64,000 bases of DNA from Rhynochetos jubatus (lineage: Eukaryota; Chordata; Aves; Eurypygiformes; Rhynochetidae). The notes beneath the pieces are model-generated. The model was not told the origin of the DNA and did not search any database. It saw nothing but the letters and a program-made list of their open reading frames with translations. The translations under genes and the position numbers were made by a program. The stretch covers positions 7,854,589 to 7,918,588 of the forward strand of contig CM050652.1 in assembly GCA_027574665.1 (NCBI GenBank), in the 5' to 3' direction. This document shows positions 42,956 to 53,710 of the stretch, piece after piece; positions within the stretch are counted from its first letter, which is position 1; each line of letters starts with the position of its first letter.

Positions 42956-45900
42956 GGAGAAATAGGTTATTTTCAGACTAACAAAACCACAGACTTTTCT
43001 GTCCGACCGAGGGGACCATCCCTCATATTTATTTTTATTGACCCACTCTGCTTTCCCCATTTGATTCACAATTTGACAATTGCCACTAACTGCACCTTTA
43101 GCAGTTTCTCCTGGCTGCTTTCAACGCATGAAAGTTAAACGAACACTGGGAAAAGAAATACATTAAAAGCCATTGCAATCTTAAATCCTGGCAGTTTTTG
43201 TTTTTCTGCAAACCTACCAGCCCACAACCATAACATTTTCACCATTTTCACCTACATTACTTCTTGCATTTGATAGAAATGTATTTACTTGGGTGCTGTG
43301 CAGTGCTTGCTGAACAGAGAGGCGAGAAGGCAGGACAGGAAACACAGACCTCTTTCACGCTGCTCTGCCTGTGTGGACGACAGCGTTGCCATTGCTACCC
43401 TAGGATCACATTGAGGAATGGTTGTATTCTGCACTGGATGAAGCATCAGGGGTGCAAAGGGTCTCTGTGTTCCTTGATTCTGAATCCCCGCGAGGGAGCT
43501 GAGAAAACTCTTTCCTCTGCCTGAGCGGCCAAAGATAAAGACATGTCATTTTTTGGATTCCAGCCTCCGAGGGGGTAAAGCACTTGTCCTTCTGCTTGAC
43601 AGCATCCCACCTGTTCTGCTACACACAGTGAATAATCAGCCTCACGCAATGTGCACTCTGGCTGGAATTAATTCCCTGGCAGTCACGTGTGCTTGGGCTC
43701 AGCAGCCGGTGCAGCTGCCGCCTCACCCAGGTTGACATCGCTGCGTACCAGGTAGGAAGTTCACGGCCTCTCACGACAGCCCAGGGGATCCCAGCAAACG
43801 TTTTTTTTCGTGATGGTGAAGTTGACCTACAGTGCCAGCACAGAGCGGCATTACACCATCTGGCTTTACAGATGCAGCGGGGCAGAAAGAGGCCCCTCAT
43901 GGCACCAAGGGACCTTCCAGTTTGGCTGTGGGAGGGACCTGCCTTTCTGGTGGCAGCCTGACAGACCTCTCAGACCCTCACAACTGCCAGGGTTGGGAAG
44001 AGCTGCTCCACTACCTCTCTCCCCATGCAGAGCAGGACAAAGCAATGTCACAAATCGTGGCTCTTGGAAGAAATTCTGATACAGCAGGGCAATGGGGCAG
44101 GTCCCCAAACTTTCTCTTCCCTTTACTCCATCCAAAAAAAAAAAAAGGATAGTCATCATTTGGCTCTGAAAAAAACCTAATATGCTCTGGAAGGACTTCA
44201 GACATCCAAGACAGAGCTTTCTCAAGTCCAGCCTGAAGGAGTGGGTTAGGCTTACTCTGAGTAACAATAGTCATTAAGGGAAGGGTTTCTCTCATTTGAA
44301 CTCAGACATGTCAAAATCAGATGCCTGATTTTACATTAGTCACCCCACACTATGCTTCCTCCTAGTCACAAATGTCCAGAGGCCACTCATCTCAGATGTC
44401 AATTTTAGGATGGGATGAACCACGTGTTGGAGTCACCTACTACTTTTCACCAACTATAGGGAGACAGTAGGGTGAATAGCCCAGAATTAGATGTCTAATT
44501 TTTAGATGTCCTGAAGTAGGTCAGAAAAATCCTCTCCTGCCCTTATGAGCAGGGCTGAACTGCTTAGGCCAATGCTCAAGGACGTGAGCGCAACCCAGAT
44601 GGGTGGTGGCAACAGGTGACTGGATGAGGGGAAGGATGAGAGTGCCCTGTGCACTGAACGAGATGAACGGGAGTCAAACCTGAATGACTTCTAGTGATGG
44701 ATCCAGCCTGTAAAATCAAATGGGGTGCACTAGTCTGGGGATCTATCCAATGGATGCAATTTCAAGATGAGAGAGCACTGAGAGTGAATAATGAAGCAGA
44801 AGAGAAGCCACTAGGGATGATCTAAATGCAGGGTCATGCTCTTTTGGGTTTTTTTCATCTGTTTTTACCAGCTTTGTACCTGCATTGTCTACTCTGAGTT
44901 TTGTAAATAATTAGTTTTATTTATTTGCAGCTTAACAAAGAGTGCTGTAAAGGCATTTTAGGGAAAATATCTTTAGTATATTGTGGTTTATATATAAAAT
45001 AAATATATATTTCAATGTCATGTTCGGCACCTTGGTGACTAGCAACAGGAGATGTATGAAGTGTAGTGTCTTCCAGCGAGCACTGTCAGCCTGGCAAGCT
45101 CTCCAGCATGTGAGAACGGAGTAGGAAACAAGACTTCAGATCCACTGTCTCAAAAGGGCTTGGCCACAGCCAAGAAGCAAGTGGCTGTATCACTCTCCAA
45201 AGCAAACTGGGGCTCACGGGACTACATTCATCTACTCTTTCCCAATCAATTGCTTCAGTGAGATTATCGCAAACATGATGGATCAGATCACTTAATCCGG
45301 TTAGACAGCAGCTCAAGCGGATGGGTAAATAAGGGCAGCGGGAGTCTGATGGCCTGTACTGACCCAGAGCAGCAGCTGATCAAGGTGGCAGGTTCAGTGC
45401 TGGTCTTGACCTGCTTCTTGGGATTGACAGCACTCACAAAATACATGCAAGTGACACAAGAGATGTGTAAAGTATTTGCCATCAGAAGGCCCGAGGATGG
45501 AAAAAGCAGTGGTAGCTATTTTCCTTACCTTGTGCACCTTTAGGAACAAGTATAATGTTTCGTAGTTCCAAAAGCAACAACAACAAAATCAACAACAATG
45601 AGAAAGAATAAAAGATGAGACTCAACAACCCATTCAGCTACTCCTGTGCAAGACAGAGGACAGTGCTTTGAATACAGGGCAAATTGATATATAAGGCTGG
45701 AAATGGTAATTGCACCACTGGATTTTGGAGGGTAATGCAGCACAGCTGAGCTACGTTTAATGAGGGTGCTCTGACGCCACTGGATCTGCACAGCAGCCAG
45801 TCCCTCATGAGCAAAATGCAGTCTTTCCTGCCTTGTGTTATTTGGTATTAATCAGCACAGCACATTAATTAAAATTTAACACCTGAATTAGAAAGATTTT

Positions 45901-46915
45901 GATCATTAATGACTGCATGCAATGCCGCACTCAGTGTGAACCATCAGATAAGCATTTTCGTTTTCTGTATGCATATCCTGCAGCTGGAAAAATCAACATT
46001 TGGGGTTTTTTAAAAAAATTTTTGAAATAATTCCACTCCTTACCCTTGGTACCAGCACCAAAAAGTGTGATACATTTTATACTTCTTTCTAAGAAGGAAA
46101 AAAAGATGCTCACAGTGATATAAAAGTACAAGGGTGTTAACATAATCTATGAGATTCATTATGGGCTGATCAATGATTAGATGTGACGTTAGACTCTACC
46201 CTCTTACAAAGTTTTATTAAATGGGAGAATTAAAGCCTGGGCTGGCAAACAGGGGAGGGTTGAGATCTAGAGTATTTGTACTGAGTAAGCAGATATCAAA
46301 GGACTTCTCAAGTAGGCTGTGGGTGAGGATTTTGTTTGGGGATGGTGAGAACAAATCTTCCTTCAAAAGCCCAAAAATGTGGGAAAAGAATATGCATTTT
46401 GATGACACCAATTGTTTAACTGCCGCAGTCTGAAAACACAACTGGAACCAAAACAAAGGAAAGAAGAAAAAGCAGAAATGAGTAGCAATGGTCCATTCTC
46501 ATAGAATAATTGTCACATACATGTGCATGTAAATATACAAATACACATTCAAATAAATTTAGCTTACGGATGTTTTCTAAACTTTTTAAATAAATAACAG
46601 GTTTTTATAATCTGGCAAACCCCTGCATTTAGTGATAATTAAGCCTGGTTTCTTTCAGAGCAGACTGCTAATAGACTTCCGTTTTTTATCAGGGGTCATT
46701 TAACATTCACTGTGTACAAAAACATTCCCCCAAACCATCAAGGCACTTTCCATGAACAAGCCTGCTTAAAGACATTACACGAAGGGTCTGCATGGGACCC
46801 CTGTGTGGCTCGCAATGCCTGATGCCACTTGCTCTATCTACCCAGCAGTTTCCACCCTGAACATTGCAGGTGCCTCCACATGCCTGGCCCTTAAAGCTGC
46901 CCATGTGGGGATCTT
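42956..46915. other. single-copy sequence, no gene recognised
   Basis: Nearly 4 kb of unique DNA. A13 run at 44134-44146 and a (CAA)n microsatellite at 45576-45600. At 43550-44300 overlapping frames on both strands (up to 133 codons, minus, 43866-44267) reflect GC-rich composition. At 44310-44520 several copies of words like 'agatgtc' and 'agatgcctga' hint at an old dispersed repeat, not called. No recognisable protein. Confidence 0.5.
45576..45600. repeat. (CAA)n microsatellite, interrupted
   Basis: About eight CAA-type units with one interruption ('aacaacaacaaaatcaacaa'). Probably polymorphic. Confidence 0.85.
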
Positions 46916-46919
46916 TCAT

Positions 46920-47045
46920 CTCTGACATCGTCAAAGCTTGGTCAAGGCTGTTCCATCTCCATACAGGTGGTACCATGACTGTAATGCCCTCAAGTAATAT
47001 GGCCAGAAACCTTGGAGTCACTCCCAATGGCATGAAACAATACCT
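46920..47045 (+). mobile_element. possible LINE L2 scrap (reverse-transcriptase end)
   Basis: A plus-strand frame reads TMTVMPSSNMARNLGVTPNG around 46975-47030. This recalls the L2 segment ending 'ARNLGVILDSS', and the DNA 'ggccagaaaccttggagtca' fits 'gctcgcaaccttggtgtcat'. Only the RNLGV core is convincing, and the Asp that should follow is not there. It may be chance. Confidence 0.33.
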
Positions 47046-49408
47046 AGGCTCTCCCTATGGACCCCTCCAAGTCTGTAAGTTTGGTTCCAAGTCAGCCCTG
47101 AGGAGCAATGCCACTCCTTCAGGGTCTGCAGGAGGAGCCAGCAACCCACTGGGTCCCTGCTGAGGACATCCTATGTCCATGTACCTCAGAGGCCATCCTC
47201 ATAAGAGCTGTAAGAGCAAATTATTGACAACAGGTGGAACAGAGGCTGATGTGAACATAACGGGTTGCAAAATGTCCTGGTCTTCAGGGTGGTGAGCAGA
47301 GCGGTGCTCTGATACAGGGAGGGGAAATGCTAAGGAGGGGCTGCATTTTGTGTCTTCTCAAGAGCTGTTGTTCCCAAAATCAGCCAGCCTGGAGGACACA
47401 GGAAGCGTCTGTTGTGTGCAATTATTTCTTCACAATGAATGTATTGTTGGAGAGGGTGTGAAGAGGTGCATTTCATGAAGAACCTCTCTTGTGAATAGGA
47501 AATCGGCAGTAATTAAATAATTCCAGACTGTTTCTTGGGGGAGGGAAATTAAAATCATGCGTTAACAGAAATATGAGCACAACAACTTGCTTTCTCTCCC
47601 ACAACCACAGCTTTTCTCTAATGATCTGGCAATGCTGGCTGCAAAGCCATGTATGAACATCAGCGTGCTTTGTCTGAAAACGCCACAAAACTCTAGCTGT
47701 TTTCTGAAATCAACCCTTGCCTTAAGTACCTTAATTTCCCAGCTCTGCTCTACTTGGTAGTTTGATTGCATTTGTCAAGTGGAGAGCAAAAGTGTCAGAG
47801 AACACTAGAAAAACCCACAGACAATGCTTGACTCTAAGGGAGAGCGGTAGATGAGTAGAAGATACAGAGAAACGAGACTAAACTGAAATCATTTCATACC
47901 ATTTGAGAACTGCCAGCTTCCATCATTGTACTACAAACCTTACAGCGTTTCATATTTTTGCCTGAAAGCCCCGGAGAATACAAGGCTCACTTTTATAGAC
48001 ATAAATGTCTCGCTGTTGCAAGGAAGACAATGAAAACAACTGCATGAATATAAAGCCCAAACAAATAGAAGGCGTCAAACAGACCTAACCCTCCCTAAAC
48101 TTATTTCCTACCCGCCATCCTCTTCCCTTAGGATTTATATGTGGAGTTTGACAGCTTGAAAAACATAATAGCAAAATTAAAATGGATCTTGGAACTCTGT
48201 GAAAAGATGGGATTTATGGCCAATTTAACATTTTTGCATATACACTTAAGAAAGTTTGAGAATGTTTATTCAGTTTGGTTAAAATGCTAAAGTCTGAAAG
48301 CCAAGCCAACTGATGAAAGATACTCAGCTTGAAAGTATGCAAAACCTAAACCAAGGAAACATAATCATGTTTTATTTAAAGACACACACACATACACACA
48401 CACTCTCTGATGAATAATATAAGCTCAGTGGCGATCACTCTCATTACAACAAAGACTCAACTCGTGGACTTGGTGAGGCAGCTGCCCATCCCTCATTCAG
48501 ATAAAAGACCACCTGCTCTTGAATCTCAGCTCAGATACTTGCGGACATGGTTGTAGCATTTTTGAACATGTACATCTCCTGGTACTTCCCTAACACACAC
48601 TCAGAAACCCATAGTCCCAGAATGGCAGTATTTCTCTCTCTTAAAGGACAGGTAACAATTAAAGTGTCATTAAGTTTCAGAGTTAAAATCCCCCTGAGTT
48701 AAAGGGGTCAGATTACCTCTTCCATGATACGGCTTCTCTCTAGATGAAGGAACACGCAAGATCGAATCTCATCTAGAAGGTTTTCTTCTTAAGGATACAG
48801 ACATGACATCTTTTAAAGAAAGATAATTCTGAGAGGACTGATGAGGTCACTAAAGAAATCCTGACACAGTGCATTAGCAAGGGCCGGTGTGATCTGACCT
48901 CTGCCTGTACCATTGCATAGTGTGGGATTGCTTTTAATATCGACGGTTCTTCAGGGAGCAGGAGGTCACGCACTACATTTTTCATACGGTATGTGAGTGG
49001 TTTGCGGATGACTGATGCCTGCTGATCTTTGGGGCTGCACGGATCACTTGTAGTGAGAGGCACCACGTGAGATTAAAAATAACTCTTGGCTAACTCCAGA
49101 TTGCTATGAGGCAAAAGGTTATTAAACTTGACTGAATTCGTACTGAGATGGTCTAGGGGCATTCACATGATAAGTTAAGGCAACTGAGATTGGGAGCTAG
49201 GGCCCAACAATGGCAGGGGCATCTTGAGATTGCTCAGATTACACGTGTGAGCATGCATTCACCTTTGAGTTAGCAAAGCAGCCACGCAATAATCGGTCTT
49301 CTCCTTTTCTTCTGAAAAATGACTGAAAAACTCTGATCTGGAGAATCACTGTCAAATTCTAAATGCCAGTTTCATATGACTATTAGTTTGTCCCAGTGCT
49401 GCATCTTG
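47046..49408. other. single-copy sequence, candidate conserved part at 47880-48120
   Basis: Unique DNA. 47880-48120 has enhancer-like texture ('ccttacagcgtttcat', 'agccccggagaat', 'aaggcgtcaaacag' within AT-rich sequence). At 48770-49070 a 97-codon minus-strand frame ends near an E-box (CACGTG at about 49063) and retains several CpGs; it has no recognisable domain. An AC microsatellite lies at 48382. Confidence 0.45.
48382..48403. repeat. (AC)n microsatellite
   Basis: About eleven AC units with one AT interruption, followed by a short CT run. Likely polymorphic. Confidence 0.9.
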
Positions 49409-49431
49409 TAGGGTTTACCTCGCAAACCCTA
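49409..49431. repeat. perfect 8-bp inverted repeat (hairpin)
   Basis: TAGGGTTT at 49409-49416 pairs with AAACCCTA at 49424-49431 across a 7-base loop. Each arm holds one telomere-like or plant-box-like word, but there is no tandem array, so it is simply a short hairpin. Confidence 0.85.
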
Positions 49432-51213
49432 GGTCTTTAACAATCCTTAATGTCCATGACATTAAGTTTATAGTATGATCAGTGGAAGCAAGATGTTTGC
49501 AAACTAGATTACAACAAACCTATTTCCTCCAGACAGTAAATTTGAGTCAGGAAAACAAAAAGTCTATGAAATCTCTCAAAATCATACTTCTCAAAGGACC
49601 GTAAGGTCTATTGAAAACTGTATGGTTGTGCTAGAACTATATCAACATCTGGGGTGGATATAGGAAGGATGCTCCTCCTTACCCAGATCAGCTGAAGTGT
49701 CACAGCAGCTTGCAGGTGTTAGCAACAAATCAAGTCATCCTCAGTGATCTTGGTCTTTATCAGCCCAGATGAACTTTCTGCTGTTTTATGCCCTTGGCTG
49801 ACTAAATAGCCAATGTCGCAGCCAGAGCAGAGGGTGGAGCTCATGAGCTTTTCTCAATTAGGACAATGAAGCAAGGTGGTTTCTCCCACTTTTGGTTTGA
49901 GTCCCTGCCCATTTCTAGCCCATCCTGGGCTTTTTCCAAGTACCTGAGTAACTTCATTCTCAGTGATATTGAGACTAATCAACCCCAGTTGATTAGTGAT
50001 GCTCTGCTCTAGCAACAATGATCTGTGAGGCCATGAACCACCCAACTCGTGACAGGTCCTGAGGAGGAAAGAGCAGCCTTGCTAACCAGCCTAAGGACTA
50101 GCAACACAGGTTTTGCCAAATGAAAGGAGCACAACCCTTGCAGTTCTGCCAGAAAACACAAGTATGGAGCCAGTCCTCTCTGCCCAGACCAACCACCACA
50201 CCTTGCCAACAAAGAGTGTGTGTAAAGTCATGTTTTAGTTTAGATGGGGAATACCCTTTTGGAATGGATTTCCTGGTTGTCTCCACTTACTGCTGTGTGG
50301 TTACCCCACAGAGTGGTCTTGGAGCACATGACCTGGATTTCTTCCAGGTGAACCTCAACTGAAAGATGCTGCGGAAGCATTGCAGGAGGACACATAATGT
50401 GCTCCAAACACTGATGGACCAGATGGCTCACAGGATGTGACTAGAGCTTGTCTGGAGTAAATGCCTTGGAATGACTCTAGTGTATAAGAGGGGTCCTCAG
50501 CACCAACTGTTCCAATTTATGGACCTGTTGGGTCCCACTTCTTGCTAAGGAAACACGGCCAAAGGATTCAAACACTGTGACTCTACCATAAAACTCATTA
50601 TTTGTATGATAGGGTGATATTATGAAATGGTATGATTACAAGTCAATTTTCCCCTTGTACAGGGAAGAGGACCCCAGCTCTTCTATGTCAAAACACAGAT
50701 GCAATAATACAAGATAACACATCTGTACTAGGTCAGCCTAAGTGGCACATGAGAGATGCTCATGAGCTTGGCCTGGCAAGGATGCCTGATTCATATGCTG
50801 GAAAATGCTAAATCATTTGTTACTGCATCTTCTCTACTCTCTTTTACCTCTCTTATCACAGAAGTGGTGCACAATTGCACACCCCCTCCCCCCCCCCTTT
50901 TTTTTTTTCTTTATACAACATTTGAAGTTGTCAAGGACTTTCCAAATGTTTCAGAGGTCACGTTAGACAGTCAGGTTTGGATGTCAACAGACTGAAGTGC
51001 TCTTGACTGATGAACATAATAGAAAAGGCTGGTTTCAGTAACTGAAGAACTAGGGGAAGGATGGGCTGGTGAATAAGGGTTTGGGCTAAAATATGTGATA
51101 GATGAAAGTTCATTACGGAGCTGAGAGCTCTCCTCTCCCCGACACAGCTGTGATAACTCCATACAGTCTGTTATGGAACAGAGTAGCATAAAAAGAGCAT
51201 GGATGATAAGTGT
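49432..51213. other. single-copy sequence, nothing recognised
   Basis: Unique DNA containing the C/T tract at 50882. Frames up to 80 codons on both strands at 50009-50431 overlap one another and have no recognisable domain. No trusted repeat. Confidence 0.5.
50882..50908. repeat. C10-T11 pyrimidine tract
   Basis: Five C, a T, ten C and then eleven T in a row. A low-complexity block probably prone to length change and to sequencing error. Confidence 0.9.
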
Positions 51214-51261
51214 CAGGCATACTATTCCATGTACCAGGCATACTATTACATGTACCAGGCA
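51214..51261. repeat. 21-bp tandem repeat, about 2.3 copies
   Basis: 'caggcatactattccatgta' plus C (51214-51234) is followed by an identical unit with one C-to-A change (51235-51255), and then the first bases of a third. A recent slippage duplication. The unit carries GTAC and ACATGTAC words. Confidence 0.9.
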
Positions 51262-51539
51262 CTTTCTTTAGTGAAATGTACAATATGGAATTACATGTAT
51301 ATTCAACACATCATCTGGGTCCTCCAGGTTTGTAGTTCCTTTTATTTTCTTAAACCTGCATTCTGGGACACATGAGATTAAATTTCCCAACCTTTTTTCC
51401 TTGAGGAATAAGTATTCAAATGTGAAATTCCAAAATGCACATACAAAAAACCAAACAAACAGCAAAAAATAAACCCCAAACACAACAAAACACAACCTTT
51501 CTACTAACACGATTTTTAAGCCAATACCATTAGGGAAGG
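51262..51539. other. single-copy sequence, A/C-rich at the end
   Basis: Unique DNA; 51440-51500 is A/C-rich ('caaaacacaacc', 'accaaacaaacagc') and leaves an 80-codon low-complexity minus-strand frame open. Nothing recognised. Confidence 0.5.
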
Positions 51540-52010
51540 AAAATGACTCATGAATTTAAGTGTATGGAACTGGCACTCCATTATAGCACAGAATTTAAAT
51601 CAGCCCTTTCTCGTATGATAGTTCATCTGTCTGCGAGTGGAAGTACAGTTAATGTACATGCAACGTTAGACTCCGTATGGCACTTGGTTGAAGCACGACT
51701 TGAACGCAATAGAGACCTGCAGAAAAATAAGAAAGGGGAAGTTCAGGAGGAAAAAATCAATTTCACTCTGTCCGTAGTTCAGATCTGACCCGAGGTGTCA
51801 AACAGGCTGCATAACAAAACCCACAACAATTCAACAGACCCTCTATAGCCAGAAGGGGCCCACAGTGGCGAGAGATTGAAAAATTAATTCCATCTGCCTC
51901 TAAGAAAGAGGCAAATGTCACTGAGTTAGGAATAACAGAGAAAGGGTCATTACCGGGGTCTCTCTGTACGCGGTCTAACCAGTGCACATTAGGAGGATAA
52001 TCACAGATAG
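51540..52010. promoter_or_regulatory. candidate conserved non-coding element
   Basis: Begins with a perfect AP-1 word (ATGACTCAT at about 51542). It retains many single CpGs in AT-rich sequence ('tttctcgtatg', 'gtctgcgagtgg', 'caacgttagactccgtatgg', 'agcacgacttgaacgc', 'ctctgtacgcggtc'). An 81-codon plus-strand frame (51543-51788) passes through it, with no recognisable domain. No repeat match. Confidence 0.35.
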
Positions 52011-53284
52011 AGATGCATCAAGACCTTTCCTTTCCTCTGAGTAAGAATATATTTTATAAGGAAATGCACAGCTCCTTGTCTATACTGTCTAATTTAGATC
52101 CTGTCTGTTTTCTTATCACAAATTCCTGCTTTCTTGTGGCTTTTAATGATGTCTTACGTAAACTGCTTGGACTTCCCTCTCCCAGACTGAGCAGCTGCAT
52201 CAGGTTGGTTGACTCCCTGCGCCCAAGAATTGGGAAACAGGAGATGTGCTGGCATGGGGAGAGCATAACCCACATGGGATTTCAGAGTGCCTTCGAGCAG
52301 CGCACCATCGCAGCCTCAGCCCAGCTCTGGGCTGCAGCTCCCGGAGCACTGTACCCATGCCCAAACCAGAGCCCCAGCCAGGGACCCCAAGGAGCAACCT
52401 ACCCAGCAGAACACCAAACATTAAATGCAGGGAAAGGAGGCCAAGCCGGCTCCACCACTAGCACAGTGCAGGCACCGATGGCAGCAGCCTGTATCTCCCT
52501 CTGGAGACGTCCAAAGGCATCTGCTGCTCTCCGTGACCGCGCAGGGATTTTCAGCCCTCCCTCCCAGGACTGGGTTGCTAGGCACTTAAATTATAGATAC
52601 AAATTGGGAGCTTAAATTAGGCAGGCTCAATCCCACACCTGGTACTTATATATTATGAAACAGCCTGTCATTACACGATCACATATTTTCTTTTTTTTTT
52701 CTCCCCAGAGGAGTGTTGCTTCATTTAGGACACAGGATGGTCTAAGCCTGAGGATGAATCACGGTTGAGTAACTTAGGAGTGTGATGTCCGTAGACCTGC
52801 TGAGTCTGGGAAGTGTCCAAAGGGTGTGACAGAGATATGAGAAGGAAAAATGTGGTTTAGGCTTAACACAAGTGCAGGCAGTTATATGGAGAGCTGAACA
52901 AGGGCTCATGTGTTCAACATTTGGATTTTTTTTCCATCTTATGCCAGAATGGTGATACAGGTTCCTGAAAAGCTCTGCTGTCTGGTAATTCACACACTCC
53001 TTCCTCATCTCCAGCACAGCAATCATTATTTCAGCATAAGCTTGGGTTTAATTTCACTAGAAATGAAAAATTCCAAGCAAAAACATGGGCTCACAATGGA
53101 AAAGAAACTGTTCATCTGAAAATTTCACAAATGGCTATTTCAGTCATTTACTCCCCCCCCACCCCAAATGTGCAAATCCGTTAACTTCATCCTTTTTCTA
53201 CAGCAAAAATCCATATGAGCTAACCATTGTTCTCCTGATCACATTGCATTTCTCAGCACTCTTCAGTGTCCCTCATTAGGTCGT
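52011..53284. other. single-copy sequence with a 200-codon open frame, not called as a gene
   Basis: A plus-strand frame of 200 codons (52013-52615) is open because 52180-52600 is GC-rich. Its second half is Ala/Ser/Pro/Gln-rich, other frames are also open there, and no domain or splice context is recognisable. C8 run at 53153-53160. Otherwise unique DNA. Confidence 0.5.
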
Positions 53285-53395
53285 GTTGAACACCCTGAGG
53301 GAGACCTGGACTTTGCCCCTTCCTCTGCCACTGGCTACCCTCATGGCACTGGCCACCTCGCTTAATCTGCATCTCTCCCCCAGCTTGTGCTCTCC
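53285..53395 (+). mobile_element. MIR SINE fragment, plus orientation
   Basis: 'gagacctggactttgcccct', 'tcctctgccactggctac', 'cactggccacctcgcttaat' and 'ctgcatctctcccccag' match the MIR 5' half in order (gagacctgggtt..ctctgccacttact..gggcaagtcacttaacctctctgtgcctcag). Ends approximate. Confidence 0.6.
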
Positions 53396-53559
53396 TCTTT
53401 CTCCAGGCTGAAATCAAGAGGAAATCCTGGAATTTGACCTGGCATAATACTGAGTACTGAAGTCCGTCTTAGTAGTGCTTCTAGGATGTGTTGGGTTGTG
53501 TAATGCTTTGAAAAATCAAGTTCTAGGTGTTTCCAATAATGTAGCTAAATTGAGTGGAC
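53396..53559. other. spacer between two MIR segments
   Basis: Unique sequence of about 160 bp separating two plus-strand MIR segments. It could be unrelated DNA, or an insertion or decayed part of a single element. Nothing recognised. Confidence 0.45.
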
Positions 53560-53710
53560 AGTTTTGACCTTAAACTCTCTTGTACTGCAGCTCCTCATCT
53601 GTAACATGGTGGTAATAGCATCTTCCCTTCTTGTAGAGGTCTTTATAAAACTGGCATTTGTGAAGGTCTCTGATAATATAGAGTAGGCAGTACATTAAAA
53701 GAACCCGTGA
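53560..53710 (+). mobile_element. MIR SINE fragment, plus orientation
   Basis: 'ttgaccttaaactctcttgt', 'gcagctcctcatctgtaaca', 'tggtggtaatagcatcttcc' and 'tttgtgaaggtctctgataa' follow the MIR core and 3' part. The left neighbour at 53285 covers the 5' part in the same orientation. The two may be one element split by about 160 bp, or two insertions. Confidence 0.62.

Noticed and set aside
44310..44520. Dispersed repeat suggested by recurring 'agatgtc' and 'agatgcctga' words
   Set aside because: The words recur irregularly and no consensus, arm symmetry or boundaries could be defined.
49409..49431. TAGGGTTT/AAACCCTA as an interstitial telomere sequence
   Set aside because: Each arm has only one unit and they are inverted. 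There is no tandem (TTAGGG)n array.
52013..52615. 200-codon plus-strand frame
   Set aside because: It is open because of local GC-richness; other frames on both strands are open in the same interval, the translation is low-complexity in its second half, and no family is recognised.
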